DNA of 64,000 nt, taken from Microbispora rosea. GTDB lineage: Bacteria; Actinomycetota; Actinomycetes; Streptosporangiales; Streptosporangiaceae. The translations under genes were made by a program, and so were the position numbers. The notes below the pieces were generated by a model that had not been told where the DNA came from, searched no databases, and worked only from the letters and a program-made list of their open reading frames with translations. Where the stretch lies: assembly GCF_900156315.1 (NCBI RefSeq), contig NZ_FTNI01000002.1, forward strand, positions 186,001 to 250,000. Reading direction: 5' to 3'. Shown in pieces: positions 17,246 to 25,976 of this stretch (within the stretch, counting starts at the first letter, position 1; every line of letters starts with the position of its first letter).

Positions 17246-18400
17246 ATGCGGGGATCCGGCCTTCTGGCGACCGTGCTGGCTCTGCTTCTCGTGGCACCGC
17301 CCGCGCCGCCCGCCCAGGCGCGGGCGGCGCCGGTGCGGTGCACGCCGCGCAAGGGCAGCATGCAGGTGGCCGAGCCGTGGGCGCAGCGCAGGCTCGACCC
17401 AAAGCGGGTGTGGCCGCTCACCAGTGGCGAGGGCGTCACGGTCGCGATCATCGACAGCGGGGTGGACCTGACGCATCCGCAGATCCGGGTGGCCAAGGAG
17501 GTGGACTACACCGGCACGGGACACCGCGACTGCGTCGGGCACGGCACGGCGGTCGCCGGCGTCATCGCCGCCCAGTATCTGAAGGGCGTCCCCTTCCACG
17601 GAGTCGCGCCCGGTGTGCGGCTGATCTCGCTCAAGCAGACGAACGAGGAGCACGGCGACCCGGACATACTCGCCAGGGCCATCGTGGACGCGGCCGACTT
17701 CGGCGCCGACGTGATCAACGTGTCGATCGACGCCCGCGACGACCCGAAGCTCAGGCAGGCCGTGGCGTACGCGCTCGGCCAGGACGTGGTGATCGTGGCG
17801 GCGGCGGGCAACACGACCGCGGAGGACGGCACGCCGGAGGCCTCCTACCCCGCCGCGTATCCGGGGGTGCTCGCCGTGGGGTCGGCCACCCCGGACGGCA
17901 GGCGTGCCGACTTCTCCAACACCGTCACTCCCGTATCCGTCCTGGGGCCGGGCCAGGACATCACCTCCACCTGGCCAGGGCGGTCGTACATGAGCGGGCT
18001 CGAAGGCACCAGCTTCGCCGCGCCGTACGTCGCGGGGGTGGCGGCGCTGGTGCGTGCCCGCCATCCGGAGCTGGACCAGGAGCGGGTGCGCTGGCGCATC
18101 ACCGCCACGGCGGACGGCGGCGCGGGGACGGGCACGGGCGCGGGGATGGTGAATCCGCTGCTCGCCGTCACCGCGATCCTGCCGCTGGAGGCCGCCGACG
18201 CCCCCGTCATCGCGCCGCCGGCGCCTGCCCCGCTGTCGGAGAACGCGGTGAGCAGGGCGGCCCCGGTGGACCGGGAGGCGATCGACCTGGCGCTGACGAT
18301 CGCGGCGGCGGCGCTGTGCGCGGTGGGGTTGATCGTGGCCGTGCGGGTGTTCGTGCCGATGGGCAGGCGGAGAAGGTGGCGTCCCGGCCGTGAAGGTTGA
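17246..18400 (+). CDS. mycP: Mycosin (type VII secretion-associated subtilisin-like protease)
   Basis: S8 serine protease of 384 residues anchored outside the membrane. Signal peptide (LLATVLALLLVAPPAPPAQA), catalytic Asp in VAIIDSGVDLTHP (~69), His in GHGTAVAGVIAA (~99), Ser in GLEGTSFAAPYVAG (~256), and a C-terminal helix (ALTIAAAALCAVGLIVAVRV) ending in a basic tail. This layout is diagnostic of MycP, which stabilises the secretion complex and can cut secreted substrates. It stands 9 kb from eccC, separated by the pseudokinase gene and an accessory cassette. TAGGCT eight bases before the ATG is a possible -10 box. Confidence 0.93.
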   Translation: MRGSGLLATVLALLLVAPPAPPAQARAAPVRCTPRKGSMQVAEPWAQRRLDPKRVWPLTSGEGVTVAIIDSGVDLTHPQIRVAKEVDYTGTGHRDCVGHGTAVAGVIAAQYLKGVPFHGVAPGVRLISLKQTNEEHGDPDILARAIVDAADFGADVINVSIDARDDPKLRQAVAYALGQDVVIVAAAGNTTAEDGTPEASYPAAYPGVLAVGSATPDGRRADFSNTVTPVSVLGPGQDITSTWPGRSYMSGLEGTSFAAPYVAGVAALVRARHPELDQERVRWRITATADGGAGTGTGAGMVNPLLAVTAILPLEAADAPVIAPPAPAPLSENAVSRAAPVDREAIDLALTIAAAALCAVGLIVAVRVFVPMGRRRRWRPGREG

Positions 18401-18516
18401 CTCGTCCGCTTTGGGTAATTGACGATTAAATGTTTTGGCCTGCCGGAAACTACTGCTTTGCTCCGTGTCCTCTTGGTTGAATGATCCTTATCAGGTCACT
18501 TCCAGAAAGGACTGAG

Positions 18517-20823
18517 ATGCACCCTTTACGGCCGGGTGATCCCGAGCAGATAGGCGAGTACGCCATCCTGGGACGGCTGGACGAGGGGCCCCGCGGCGAC
18601 GTCTATGTCGGCAAGGAGACCGGCGACGACGCCCCTGTGCGGGTGATCAAGCTGTTGGCCGCTGAGCCGGGTTCGGGGCAGGCCGTCCTCGACCGGCTCA
18701 CTGTGGCCACGCGTGTGTCCAGCTCATACGTGGCCCGCACGATCACGGCGGGCCTGCTCGGGGATCGACCCTACGTCGTCAGGGAACACGTCGAAGGGCG
18801 CAGCCTGGCGGCCGTCGTGGCGGCCGAGGGCCCGCTCTCGGGGGAGGCGCTCGAACGGGTCGCGGTGGGCGTGCTCACCGCGCTGACCGCCGTCCACCTC
18901 GCCGACCTCGCGCACGGCTCGCTCGCCCCGCACAACGTCATCGTCGCGGACGACGGCGTCAAGCTGACCGACGTCGCCGTCGGGCCGCCGGTGGGCGAGC
19001 CGGCCTACCGGGCTCCTGAGCAGATCAGGGGCGAGCGGTACGACGCGTACGCGGACATGTTCGCCTGGGCCGCCACGGTGGTCTTCGCGGCGACCGGGCG
19101 TCCGCCGTTCCCGCAGGAGCCGCAGGCGGTGCTGAACGCGCCGCCCGACCTCGGCGGCCTGGAGGAGCGGCTGCGCCAGGTCGTGCTGCCCGCGCTGGCC
19201 AAGGAGCCGGGGCAGCGGCCGACCGCCTACACCGCGATGCTGCAACTGCTCGGCGGCGGTGCCGCGGGCGCCCAACCGGCGCCGGGCCCCGGCGCGACGG
19301 TGGTGCTACCGTCCGCGCAGCCGTCGCAGCCGCCGGTCGGGGGAATCCCCGTTCCGCCGGGTCCGCAGCAGGCGCCGGTTCCGCAGCAGACGTGGGGCCC
19401 GCCGCCCGTCCCGCAGCAGCCCCAGCAGGCGTCCGGCGCCTCCTGGCAGCCGCCCGCCATGCCCCAGGAGCAGCCCCAGCAGCAGACGTGGGGGCCGCCG
19501 ACCACCCAGGGCAAGGTCGAGACGGTGAAGCGCAGGCCGTTCCCCGTCGGCCTCGCGGCGGCGGTCGGCGCCGTGGTCCTGCTCTCCGGAGTGGGTCTGT
19601 GGGGCGCCGGACACTACTCCCAGGTCCAGCTGTCGCCGGCCGCCGCCGAGCGCGCCGCGGGCCAGCACGGGAACGGTGGGCGCGTGCTCGCGGACGGCGG
19701 AAACGCGAACGGCGGAGACACGGGCGGCGGGACCACGGGTGGCGGAACCACGGGTGGCGGGACCGGAGGCGGCGGGCAGGCCCCGACGGCGGCGCCGCAG
19801 GTGACGGTGCCGTGGGCGCTGTCGTCCGAGGACCCCGACTCTCCGGTGCAGCCGCTGGTGCTGCCGAGCGAGTGGCCGACGGACGCTCCGGTGACGCCGG
19901 AGCTCACCTCGGTCCCGACCCCCGGCCCGATCGTGCCGGTGCCGACCCAGCCGGTGGTTCCGCCGCCGGCGCAGCCGCCCGGGCAGACGACGCAGCCGAC
20001 GGCCCGGGTGACGACCACCGCCACGGTCACCGCGCCGCCCAGCCCGGTGCCGACGCAGCCGACTCCCGAGCCCCCGCCCACGCAGTCGCCGAGCCCGGCG
20101 GCCACGGACAGGCAGGAGCAGGTGCCGAGCCCACAGCCCACCGAGTCCTCCGAGGAGCCGACGGGGAAGCCCACAGAGAAGCCGACAGACAAGCCGGTCG
20201 AGAGGCCCAGCTGGGTTCCCTCCTGGGTGCCCACCGAGAGGCCCGCCCGGAGGCACACCCGGAGGTCCACCGAGGAGCCGACGGCGTCCGCGCAGCCGAG
20301 CACTCCGGCGGCGAAGCCCACGACGGCGACGCCGGCGCCGAGCACTCCGGTCGCGAAGCCGACGACGGTGGCGCCCAAGCCGACACCGAAGCCGACGACG
20401 GTGGCGCCCAAGCCGACACCGAAGCCGACCACGGTGGCGCCTAAGCCGACCACGGTGGCGCCCAAGCCGACACCGAAGCCGACGACCGCGGCGCCGGTCC
20501 GGAACCCCTACAGCCCGGTCCAGGTCTGCGGGGCGGGCTTCTCCGTGCAGCGCAGCAGCGCTCTGGCGGGTGGCACCACCTACCAGCTGTACAACCCCGG
20601 CACGGGGGAGAACTGCGTCGTCACGATCAAGACGGCCGACGTCGGCAAGGCGACGCCGGTCTCCGCGACCCTGGAGGTCCAGGGCGGCGGAAGCAGGACC
20701 GACAGCGGTAACTACGAGTACTACGCCGGTCCGGTGAAGCTGCAGGCCAAGGGCAAGTGCGTCAAGTACTCCGGCAGCGTCGGCTCGTCCGGCGCCAGCG
20801 CCGGCTGGGCCAACTGCGGCTGA
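18517..20823 (+). CDS. Membrane pseudokinase with SapA-like extracellular domain
   Basis: 768 residues. The N-terminal ~260 residues have the Ser/Thr kinase fold (YAILGRLDEGPRGDVYVG, Lys in RVIKLL, YRAPEQ). The catalytic HRD is replaced by HGSLAPHN (Asp to Ser) and DFG by DVA, so phosphotransfer is unlikely. A Gln/Pro juxtamembrane region, one helix near 340-365 and ~290 Pro/Thr-rich residues with TVAPKPTPKPT repeats lead to a ~105-residue end domain (NPYSPVQVCG ... TLEVQGG ... YYAGPVKLQAKGKCVKY). That domain resembles spore-associated protein A of actinomycetes. ATG at 18517 has GAAAGGA upstream. It follows mycP on the same strand, suggesting a sensor or scaffold in the secretion locus or cell wall. 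Confidence 0.8.
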   Translation: MHPLRPGDPEQIGEYAILGRLDEGPRGDVYVGKETGDDAPVRVIKLLAAEPGSGQAVLDRLTVATRVSSSYVARTITAGLLGDRPYVVREHVEGRSLAAVVAAEGPLSGEALERVAVGVLTALTAVHLADLAHGSLAPHNVIVADDGVKLTDVAVGPPVGEPAYRAPEQIRGERYDAYADMFAWAATVVFAATGRPPFPQEPQAVLNAPPDLGGLEERLRQVVLPALAKEPGQRPTAYTAMLQLLGGGAAGAQPAPGPGATVVLPSAQPSQPPVGGIPVPPGPQQAPVPQQTWGPPPVPQQPQQASGASWQPPAMPQEQPQQQTWGPPTTQGKVETVKRRPFPVGLAAAVGAVVLLSGVGLWGAGHYSQVQLSPAAAERAAGQHGNGGRVLADGGNANGGDTGGGTTGGGTTGGGTGGGGQAPTAAPQVTVPWALSSEDPDSPVQPLVLPSEWPTDAPVTPELTSVPTPGPIVPVPTQPVVPPPAQPPGQTTQPTARVTTTATVTAPPSPVPTQPTPEPPPTQSPSPAATDRQEQVPSPQPTESSEEPTGKPTEKPTDKPVERPSWVPSWVPTERPARRHTRRSTEEPTASAQPSTPAAKPTTATPAPSTPVAKPTTVAPKPTPKPTTVAPKPTPKPTTVAPKPTTVAPKPTPKPTTAAPVRNPYSPVQVCGAGFSVQRSSALAGGTTYQLYNPGTGENCVVTIKTADVGKATPVSATLEVQGGGSRTDSGNYEYYAGPVKLQAKGKCVKYSGSVGSSGASAGWANCG
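20353..20486 (+). repeat. 33-bp coding repeat (TVAPKPTPKPT)
   Basis: Tandem in-frame copies of an 11-codon unit inside the Pro/Thr-rich stalk of the pseudokinase, one copy shortened. Copies are nearly identical at the DNA level, so the stalk length can change by slippage or recombination. Confidence 0.75.
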
Positions 20824-20859
20824 CACCGCGACTGACACTGCGGCTGACCGATTCACACG

Positions 20860-20889
20860 AAGGCCGGGCGGGGGCACCCGCCCGGCCTT
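20860..20889 (+). terminator. Terminator after the pseudokinase gene
   Basis: 13-bp perfect stem AAGGCCGGGCGGG / CCCGCCCGGCCTT with a GGCA loop and a short T run, 37 bp past the stop. A strong factor-independent terminator. Confidence 0.88.
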
Positions 20890-20997
20890 TCGTCTGCGTT
20901 CCGCCTGAGGTCCAGCCGCCCAGGGCGTCGATGACGACGGTCACGAGACCCGGCACCGCGAGTGGCACCTGCCAGTGCCGGAGGCGGTCATGCCGTC

Positions 20998-21366
20998 TCA
21001 TTCGGCGCGGAGACAGAAGGGGTGCCCGGCGGGGCTGGCGTAGACCCGGGAGCCCGTGGCCGGTGAGACGGCGACATCGCCCACGGGACTGAGACGACGG
21101 GCCCCGGCGGAGACCGCCAGACGGTCCGCGGCCTCCAGATCATCGACCGCCAGATCGACGTGCATCTGCTGTGAACGGCCGCCGGGCCACTGCGGTGGAA
21201 GATGCTCTGGAGCCAGCTGGATCACGAACGCCGGAAACCCGTCGATCCGGAGAAAATGATGGGTCTGCGTCCGGGTGACGGTGCCGCCCAGCAACTGATG
21301 CCAGAAGGCGCTCTCGAGCTCCAGGTCGGCAGCCTCCAGGAGCACCGCGCTCAGGGTGAACTTCAT
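20998..21366 (-). CDS. VOC (glyoxalase/bleomycin resistance/dioxygenase) family protein
   Basis: 122-residue vicinal-oxygen-chelate protein with paired beta-alpha-beta modules. The first runs through LEAADLELESAFWHQLLGG and FLRIDGFPAFVIQLAP, the second through QQMHVDLAVDDLEAADRLAVSAGAR and VYASPAGHPFCLRAE. Such proteins are metal-dependent enzymes or resistance/binding proteins; the substrate is not visible here. ATG at 21366 is chosen over upstream codons because GAGGA lies five bases before it. It sits 71 bp downstream of an SDR gene on the same strand, and both are divergent from a TetR gene, forming one probable regulated unit. Confidence 0.85.
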   Translation of the reverse strand: MKFTLSAVLLEAADLELESAFWHQLLGGTVTRTQTHHFLRIDGFPAFVIQLAPEHLPPQWPGGRSQQMHVDLAVDDLEAADRLAVSAGARRLSPVGDVAVSPATGSRVYASPAGHPFCLRAE

Positions 21367-21437
21367 GACTTCCTCACTTCGGGATTCGTGGTCGTACGTG
21401 GTGCGGGTGAGCTTCGAGGACTGCCGGCGGTGATCGG

Positions 21438-22211
21438 TCACACCGCCGGGATGATGCCCCCGTCGACCCGGAATTCGGCACCGGTGAGCCACTTCGCGCG
21501 CGGCGAGGCGAGGAAGGCGATCATCTCCGCGACGTCCTCGGGCTCGCCCGGCCGCCCCATCGGCACGTTCAGGTGGTCCACAATCTGCTGTTTGACCTCC
21601 TCCAGTCCGATGCCCTGGCGGTCCGCGATGCTCTGCAGGTGCTCCGTCGACCCCTCAGTGACGACGAAACCCGGCAGGACGCACACCACGCGCACGCCGT
21701 GCTTGCCCACGTCGGTGGCCAACTCACGGCTGTAGACGTTGAGCGCCGCCTTCGCCGCCGCGTACGGCGCCTCGGACGGCTGCGGCACCCGGCTGGCAAT
21801 CGAGGAAACATGCACGACCACGCCGGAGCCCCGCTCCACCATCCCCGGCACCAGCACCCGGTCCAGGCGCACCGCGCTGAGCAGATTCATGTCGAGTTCG
21901 GAGCGCCAGGATTCGTCGGAACGGCGCAGCGTGGGCACCGCGCCGGTCGTCGCGCCCGCGTTGTTGACCAGCACGTCCACCCCGCCGACAGCGTCGATCA
22001 CTCGTCGGCCGAGCACCGCCACGCCCTGCTCGGTCCCAAGATCCGCAGGGATGAACGTCGCCGGGAAGCCTTCCGGGGGCGCACTGCGTGAGGCGGTCAG
22101 CACCTGCGCGCCGGCATCGGCGAAACGGCGCGCGGTGGCCGCCCCCAGGCCGCGGCTTCCGCCGGTGACCAGCACGCGCAAGCCGCGGAGACCCTCTTCG
22201 GGTACTGCCAT
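21438..22211 (-). CDS. Short-chain dehydrogenase/reductase
   Basis: Classical SDR of 257 residues with Rossmann motif VTGGSRGLGAATARRF, NNAGATTG, and the catalytic YxxxK in APYAAAKAALNVY with the Ser in HVSSIASR. The C-terminus MIAFLASPRAKWLTGAEFRV is typical of the FabG-like group. NAD(P)-dependent oxidoreductase with unknown substrate. It heads a two-gene unit with the VOC gene and diverges from a TetR regulator whose likely operator (22229-22274) covers the shared promoter. Confidence 0.92.
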   Translation of the reverse strand: MAVPEEGLRGLRVLVTGGSRGLGAATARRFADAGAQVLTASRSAPPEGFPATFIPADLGTEQGVAVLGRRVIDAVGGVDVLVNNAGATTGAVPTLRRSDESWRSELDMNLLSAVRLDRVLVPGMVERGSGVVVHVSSIASRVPQPSEAPYAAAKAALNVYSRELATDVGKHGVRVVCVLPGFVVTEGSTEHLQSIADRQGIGLEEVKQQIVDHLNVPMGRPGEPEDVAEMIAFLASPRAKWLTGAEFRVDGGIIPAV

Positions 22212-22228
22212 GACTACTGCTCCTTCAG

Positions 22229-22274
22229 TAAGGTGAATCGGACTCCGGAACTATACTGAACCCGGTTCACCTTA
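22229..22274. promoter_or_regulatory. TetR operator: 13-bp inverted arms and -10 box
   Basis: Arms TAAGGTGAATCGG and CCGGTTCACCTTA match at 12 of 13 positions across a 20-bp spacer, in the gap between the divergent SDR and TetR genes. TATACT at 22252-22257 is a good -10 box for the TetR gene. The symmetry suggests the TetR protein represses both directions. Confidence 0.65.
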
Positions 22275-22285
22275 AGGAGCAACTG

Positions 22286-22867
22286 TTGCCATCGTCACGA
22301 CCGCTGCGCGCCGATGCCCAGCGCAACCGGGACGCCCTCCTCGCCGCGGCGCGCGACGCGTTCCTCGCCGGCGAGGCCGATGCGCACGTCGAGGACATCG
22401 CCCGACGGGCCGGCGTCGCTGTCGGCACGCTGTACCGCCACTTCGAAACGCGTGAGGCCCTCGTGGAGGAGGTCTACCGGCAGGAGGTCGCCGAACTGTG
22501 CGCCGCGCCCTCGGCGCTCCTCGAACAGCACGCCCCGGACGAGGCTTTACGGCAGTTCCTGCTCCTGCTCGTGGAGCATGCCGCGATCGGCAAGGGAATG
22601 GCCGCCGCGCTTGCGAGCATCATGGCGACGGACTCGCCGGTCTTCGTCGACGCGCGCGCACAGATGGCCGCCTGTCTGGACCGCTTGCTCGCCGCAGGCT
22701 CCGGGGCGGGCACGATCCGTGCCGACGTCGACGGCAAGACTCTCCTGCGCGCTATGGGAGGCGTCTGCAACCTGCGCGCCGCGGAAGGCTGGCGTGAGGA
22801 CGCTACACGGATAACCGCACTCCTCTTCGACGGCCTGCGATGCCGCGCCGACATCACGAGGGACTGA
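22286..22867 (+). CDS. TetR-family transcriptional regulator
   Basis: 193 residues, N-terminal TetR helix-turn-helix (DIARRAGVAVGTLYRHFETR, residues ~33-55) followed by an all-helical ligand/dimer domain. The start is TTG at 22286 with AAGGAG six bases upstream, a strong site for a rare codon. It diverges from the SDR-VOC pair and probably represses it and itself. Its 3' end overlaps the convergent XRE-type gene by 14 bp. Confidence 0.92.
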   Translation: MPSSRPLRADAQRNRDALLAAARDAFLAGEADAHVEDIARRAGVAVGTLYRHFETREALVEEVYRQEVAELCAAPSALLEQHAPDEALRQFLLLLVEHAAIGKGMAAALASIMATDSPVFVDARAQMAACLDRLLAAGSGAGTIRADVDGKTLLRAMGGVCNLRAAEGWREDATRITALLFDGLRCRADITRD

Positions 22868-23732
22868 TGTGCTCAGGGTTGCGTGAATGGCCGGAGAGGG
22901 TCCAGCTCGCGAGAAGGTCCAGGGCGCGTTTCGAGGATGAGCCGGCTTCCGCCGTGTAGACGAAGAGCGTCATGTCGGGGTCTCCGGGCAGGGAGAGCGT
23001 CTCGTACTCGACGGTCAGCTCACCGACGAGGGGGTGGCGCAGCCGCTTGGAGCCGTGGGTGCGCTGGTGGACGCGGTGCTGCTCCCACCAGTGGGCGAAC
23101 TCGCGGCTGTGGTCGCGCAGGTCGGCGATGAGGGCGGCGGTGGCCTGGTCGTCCGGGTCGCGGCCGGCGTCGAGCCGCAGGCTCTCGACCGCGGCCCGTG
23201 CCTGGACGTCCCAGTCGACGAACAGCGATCGGGCGGCGTCCTCGAGGAACATCCACCGCGCGTAGTTGCGGTGCCGGGGCGGCAGCCGTTCGAAGTCTGT
23301 AAACAACGCTTTCGCCATCCGGTTGGCGGCGAGCACGTCGGTGCGGCGGCCGAGGACGAGGGCGGGCTCGCCGTCGAGGGCGTCGAGGAGCTGGTAGAGC
23401 CCGGGGCGTACGCGCTGGACGCCGCGGGCGCGTCGCCGGACGGGCGCCGTGGTCGTTCCGATGAGGTCGCGCAGATGCGCGCGTCCCGCGTCGTCGAGCC
23501 CGAGGGCGCGGCCGACGGCCTCGACGACCGCCGGCGAGGGGGTGATGCGCCGGCCCTGTTCGAGGCGGGCGTAGTAGTCGGCCGAGACTCCGGCCAGGAG
23601 GGCGACCTCCTCGCGACGCAGGCCGGGGACCCGCCGCGTGCGGCCGTCGGGGGGCAGGCCGGCCCGTGACGGGTCGACCTGGCTCCGGGCGCGTCTCAGG
23701 AAGTCGGCGAGTTCGCGGTTGGTCTCGGCCAT
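22854..23732 (-). CDS. XRE-type regulator with MmyB-like ligand domain
   Basis: 292 residues. An N-terminal helix-turn-helix with the hallmark RTRRVPGLRREEVALLAGVS and YYARLEQGR (about residues 28-65) is followed by a PAS-like MmyB domain (LLDALDGEPALVLGRRTDVLAANRMAKALF, quoted here only for its segments up to ALVLGR; WMFLEDAARSLFVDWD; LSLPGDPDMTLFVYTAE). Actinomycetes often carry such regulators divergent from an SDR gene they control, as here (23984). ATG at 23732 gives the MAETNRELADFLR start usual in the family. Confidence 0.88.
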   Translation of the reverse strand: MAETNRELADFLRRARSQVDPSRAGLPPDGRTRRVPGLRREEVALLAGVSADYYARLEQGRRITPSPAVVEAVGRALGLDDAGRAHLRDLIGTTTAPVRRRARGVQRVRPGLYQLLDALDGEPALVLGRRTDVLAANRMAKALFTDFERLPPRHRNYARWMFLEDAARSLFVDWDVQARAAVESLRLDAGRDPDDQATAALIADLRDHSREFAHWWEQHRVHQRTHGSKRLRHPLVGELTVEYETLSLPGDPDMTLFVYTAEAGSSSKRALDLLASWTLSGHSRNPEHISPS

Positions 23733-23900
23733 GACATCCAGTGTCTCTCTCGCCGCCGGATCCTGACTGGTCCTGTGCGTCCTAGGTTGCCCGGTGCGCG
23801 GTCGCACAGGGCGCGATATGGGCGTCCGCAGCCGGTCGCGGCGAAGGATGCTGGTGCTGTGCCGGTCACCGGGACCTCCCGGCCGGCGCCGCCGCCGAAT

Positions 23901-23977
23901 CGGCAAGCACGGGCTTCGGCAAGCAGAGCCTTCGGCGAGCACAGCACTCGACAAGCACAGCCTTCGACATGCAGAGG
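23901..23977. repeat. 16-bp imperfect tandem repeat upstream of SDR gene
   Basis: Four 16-bp units (CGGCAAGCACGGGCTT and variants CGGCAAGCAGAGCCTT, CGGCGAGCACAGCACT, CGACAAGCACAGCCTT) and a partial fifth run directly into the ribosome site of the SDR gene. Repeats of this kind in a leader may bind a regulator or be slippage products. Confidence 0.7.
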
Positions 23978-23983
23978 ATGACC

Positions 23984-24844
23984 ATGAGCTTCCCGACAGA
24001 TCGACCGGCCGTATGGTTCGTGACCGGCACCTCCCGCGGCCTGGGCCTCGAACTGGTCAGGCAGGTGCTGGCGCGCGGTGACCGGGTGGCCGCGACGACG
24101 CGGTCGTCCGAGCGGCTGCTCGCCGCGCTCGGCGACGGGATCGACCCGTCGCGGCTTCTCCCGCTCACCGTCGACCTGCGCGACGAGGCGGCGGTCGGGC
24201 GGGCCGTCCAGGAGACCACCGAGCGGTGGGGAGGCCTGGACGTCGTCGTCAACAACGCGGGCTACGGCTTCCTGGCCGCGGTGGAGGAGACCGGCGACCG
24301 CGAGGTCCGCGACATGCTCGACGTCCAGGTCGTGGGCGTCTGGAACGTGCTGCGCGCCGCCCTGCCCGTCCTCCGGGAGCAGCGCGGCGGCCACATCGTC
24401 AACGTGTCCTCGATCCTGGGCCTGACCGCCGTCCCGGGCTGGGCGCTCTACTGCGCCGGGAAGTTCGCGCTGGAAGGACTGAGCGAGGCCCTCGCCGCCG
24501 AGGTGGCGGACTTCGGCGTCGGGGTCACCGTCGTGGAGCCCGGCTACTTCCGCACCGACTTCCTCACCGAGGACTCGCTCGCCCTGCCCGCCGAGACGAC
24601 CGCGCACTACCCGGCCATCCGCGCGATGGTCCGCGACCATCTCAAGCTCCAGGGCGGCCAGCTCGGCGACCCGGTCAAGGGCGCCGCCGCGATCGTCGGC
24701 CGGGTCCTGGCGGGGGAGGGCCCGCTGCGGCTGCTGCTCGGCTCGGACGCCCACTCCTACGCCAGCGCCAAGGTCGAGGCCCTGCGGGCGAACGTCGAGG
24801 CCGCCGCGGGCACCGCGCCCGCCACGGACTTCCCGGCCGCCTGA
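23984..24844 (+). CDS. Short-chain dehydrogenase/reductase
   Basis: 286-residue classical SDR with VTGTSRGLGLELVRQVL, NNAGYGFLAAVEE, the Ser block VNVSSILGLTAVPG and the catalytic YCAGKFALEG. The later VVEPGYFRTDFL is typical of oxidoreductases that share extended C-termini. ATG at 23984 is chosen because AGAGG is six bases upstream; earlier ATGs at 23969 and 23978 lack a site. It diverges from the MmyB-like regulator (22854-23732), its likely controller, and ends four bases before the stop of the convergent transglycosylase gene. Confidence 0.9.
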   Translation: MSFPTDRPAVWFVTGTSRGLGLELVRQVLARGDRVAATTRSSERLLAALGDGIDPSRLLPLTVDLRDEAAVGRAVQETTERWGGLDVVVNNAGYGFLAAVEETGDREVRDMLDVQVVGVWNVLRAALPVLREQRGGHIVNVSSILGLTAVPGWALYCAGKFALEGLSEALAAEVADFGVGVTVVEPGYFRTDFLTEDSLALPAETTAHYPAIRAMVRDHLKLQGGQLGDPVKGAAAIVGRVLAGEGPLRLLLGSDAHSYASAKVEALRANVEAAAGTAPATDFPAA

Positions 24845-24848
24845 ACGA

Positions 24849-25976
24849 TCAGTATCCGCGGTATCCGGTGCCGGTCTTCATGCCCACCACACCGGGCACG
24901 GCCGAGACCGAGCCGTAGCGCTCGATGGCATAGCGGACGCCCGCGATGATGTTGTCCACCGGGTTCCAGATGTCCTTGTGCCCGGGCAGGGACCAGCGGC
25001 TGAACGTCGGGTCGATGGTCTGCATCAGTCCCTTCGACGGGGTTCCGGCGGCCGCGTTCGAGTCCCAGTTGTTGATCGCGTGCGGGTTGCCGCCCGACTC
25101 GTGCCGGATGATCATCCAGATGTCGTCCCGGTTCATCTTCTCGACGGGGTAGCCCTGGGCCTTGAGTATCGCGACGGCCTGCTCGATCCAGTCCTTGACC
25201 TGTCCCGTGGGCGCGGGCCCGCCGCCGGCCGGCGGCGGGCCGCTGGGGCCGTAGCCGCCCGAGCCGCCGCTCCCGCCCGGGCCGCTCGCGCCGCTGAGGC
25301 TCGTCGGGTTGTACGAGGCGTACGTCGGGTGCGCCGTGTCACCGGGGGCGCCCGTGTAGCCCGGGGTGCGCTGCCAGTCGACGGTGTGCCCGTGCCGGGG
25401 CACGAACTCCTGTCCGCCCGGGTCGGGGATCTTGGCGAAGGTGAGCGCGCCGTCACGGTAGTCACCGCCGAGGCGGGCGCCCAGCGTCTTCGTGGCGTCG
25501 CCGACGGCCGTGGTCACCTGCTCCAGATGCGGCCGGGCGTCCTCGACGCCCCGCGAGACGATGGCCCGCAGCCCGCTTTCCAGCTCCTTGTCCGTGGCGT
25601 CCTGATGCCGGCCGCGGTAGGCCGCCGCCTCGGCGACCACGTCACCGCAGATGCCGTCGATCTTCGACTTGGCGCTCTCCAGCGCGGTGGCGACCTTCTC
25701 CAGCGCGCCCGCGCACGCGGCCAGAGCGTCGTGGAGGCCGTCCGCCGCCTTGCCGTACCTGTTCATGTACGAGACGAAGGCGTCGGCGGAGCGGCCCTGC
25801 CACGCGGCGTCCACGGTGCGCACGGCCCGGCCCACCCCGCCCGCGTAGTCCTGCGCGTCGCCGGCCGCGCCGCGCCACTTCCCGGCGATGTCGCGGATCG
25901 CGCCGGGGTCGCCGCTCACCTTCTGCGCCATGGCGGCCAGCTCCGCACCCCCCGGCAGGTCCGCCACGCCACTCAT
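24849..25976 (-). CDS. WXG100-like/lytic transglycosylase fusion, probable type VII substrate
   Basis: 375 residues. The N-terminal half is a helical WXG100-like domain (KWRG near residue 34, AAWQGRSADAF with W59), followed by a Gly/Pro linker. The C-terminal ~120 residues form an SLT-type transglycosylase domain with IIRHESGGNPHAINNWDS, containing the catalytic Glu, and SKGLMQTIDPTF. There is no signal peptide, so export through the adjacent type VII system is the natural inference; the enzyme would open peptidoglycan for the secretion machine. Its ATG overlaps the stop of the upstream small gene (ATGA at 25973-25976), which in turn follows eccC. Confidence 0.85.
   Translation of the reverse strand: MSGVADLPGGAELAAMAQKVSGDPGAIRDIAGKWRGAAGDAQDYAGGVGRAVRTVDAAWQGRSADAFVSYMNRYGKAADGLHDALAACAGALEKVATALESAKSKIDGICGDVVAEAAAYRGRHQDATDKELESGLRAIVSRGVEDARPHLEQVTTAVGDATKTLGARLGGDYRDGALTFAKIPDPGGQEFVPRHGHTVDWQRTPGYTGAPGDTAHPTYASYNPTSLSGASGPGGSGGSGGYGPSGPPPAGGGPAPTGQVKDWIEQAVAILKAQGYPVEKMNRDDIWMIIRHESGGNPHAINNWDSNAAAGTPSKGLMQTIDPTFSRWSLPGHKDIWNPVDNIIAGVRYAIERYGSVSAVPGVVGMKTGTGYRGY

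Noticed and set aside
18517-19290. Active PknB-like Ser/Thr kinase
   Set aside because: HRD Asp and DFG are replaced (HGS, DVA), so an active kinase call is not safe.
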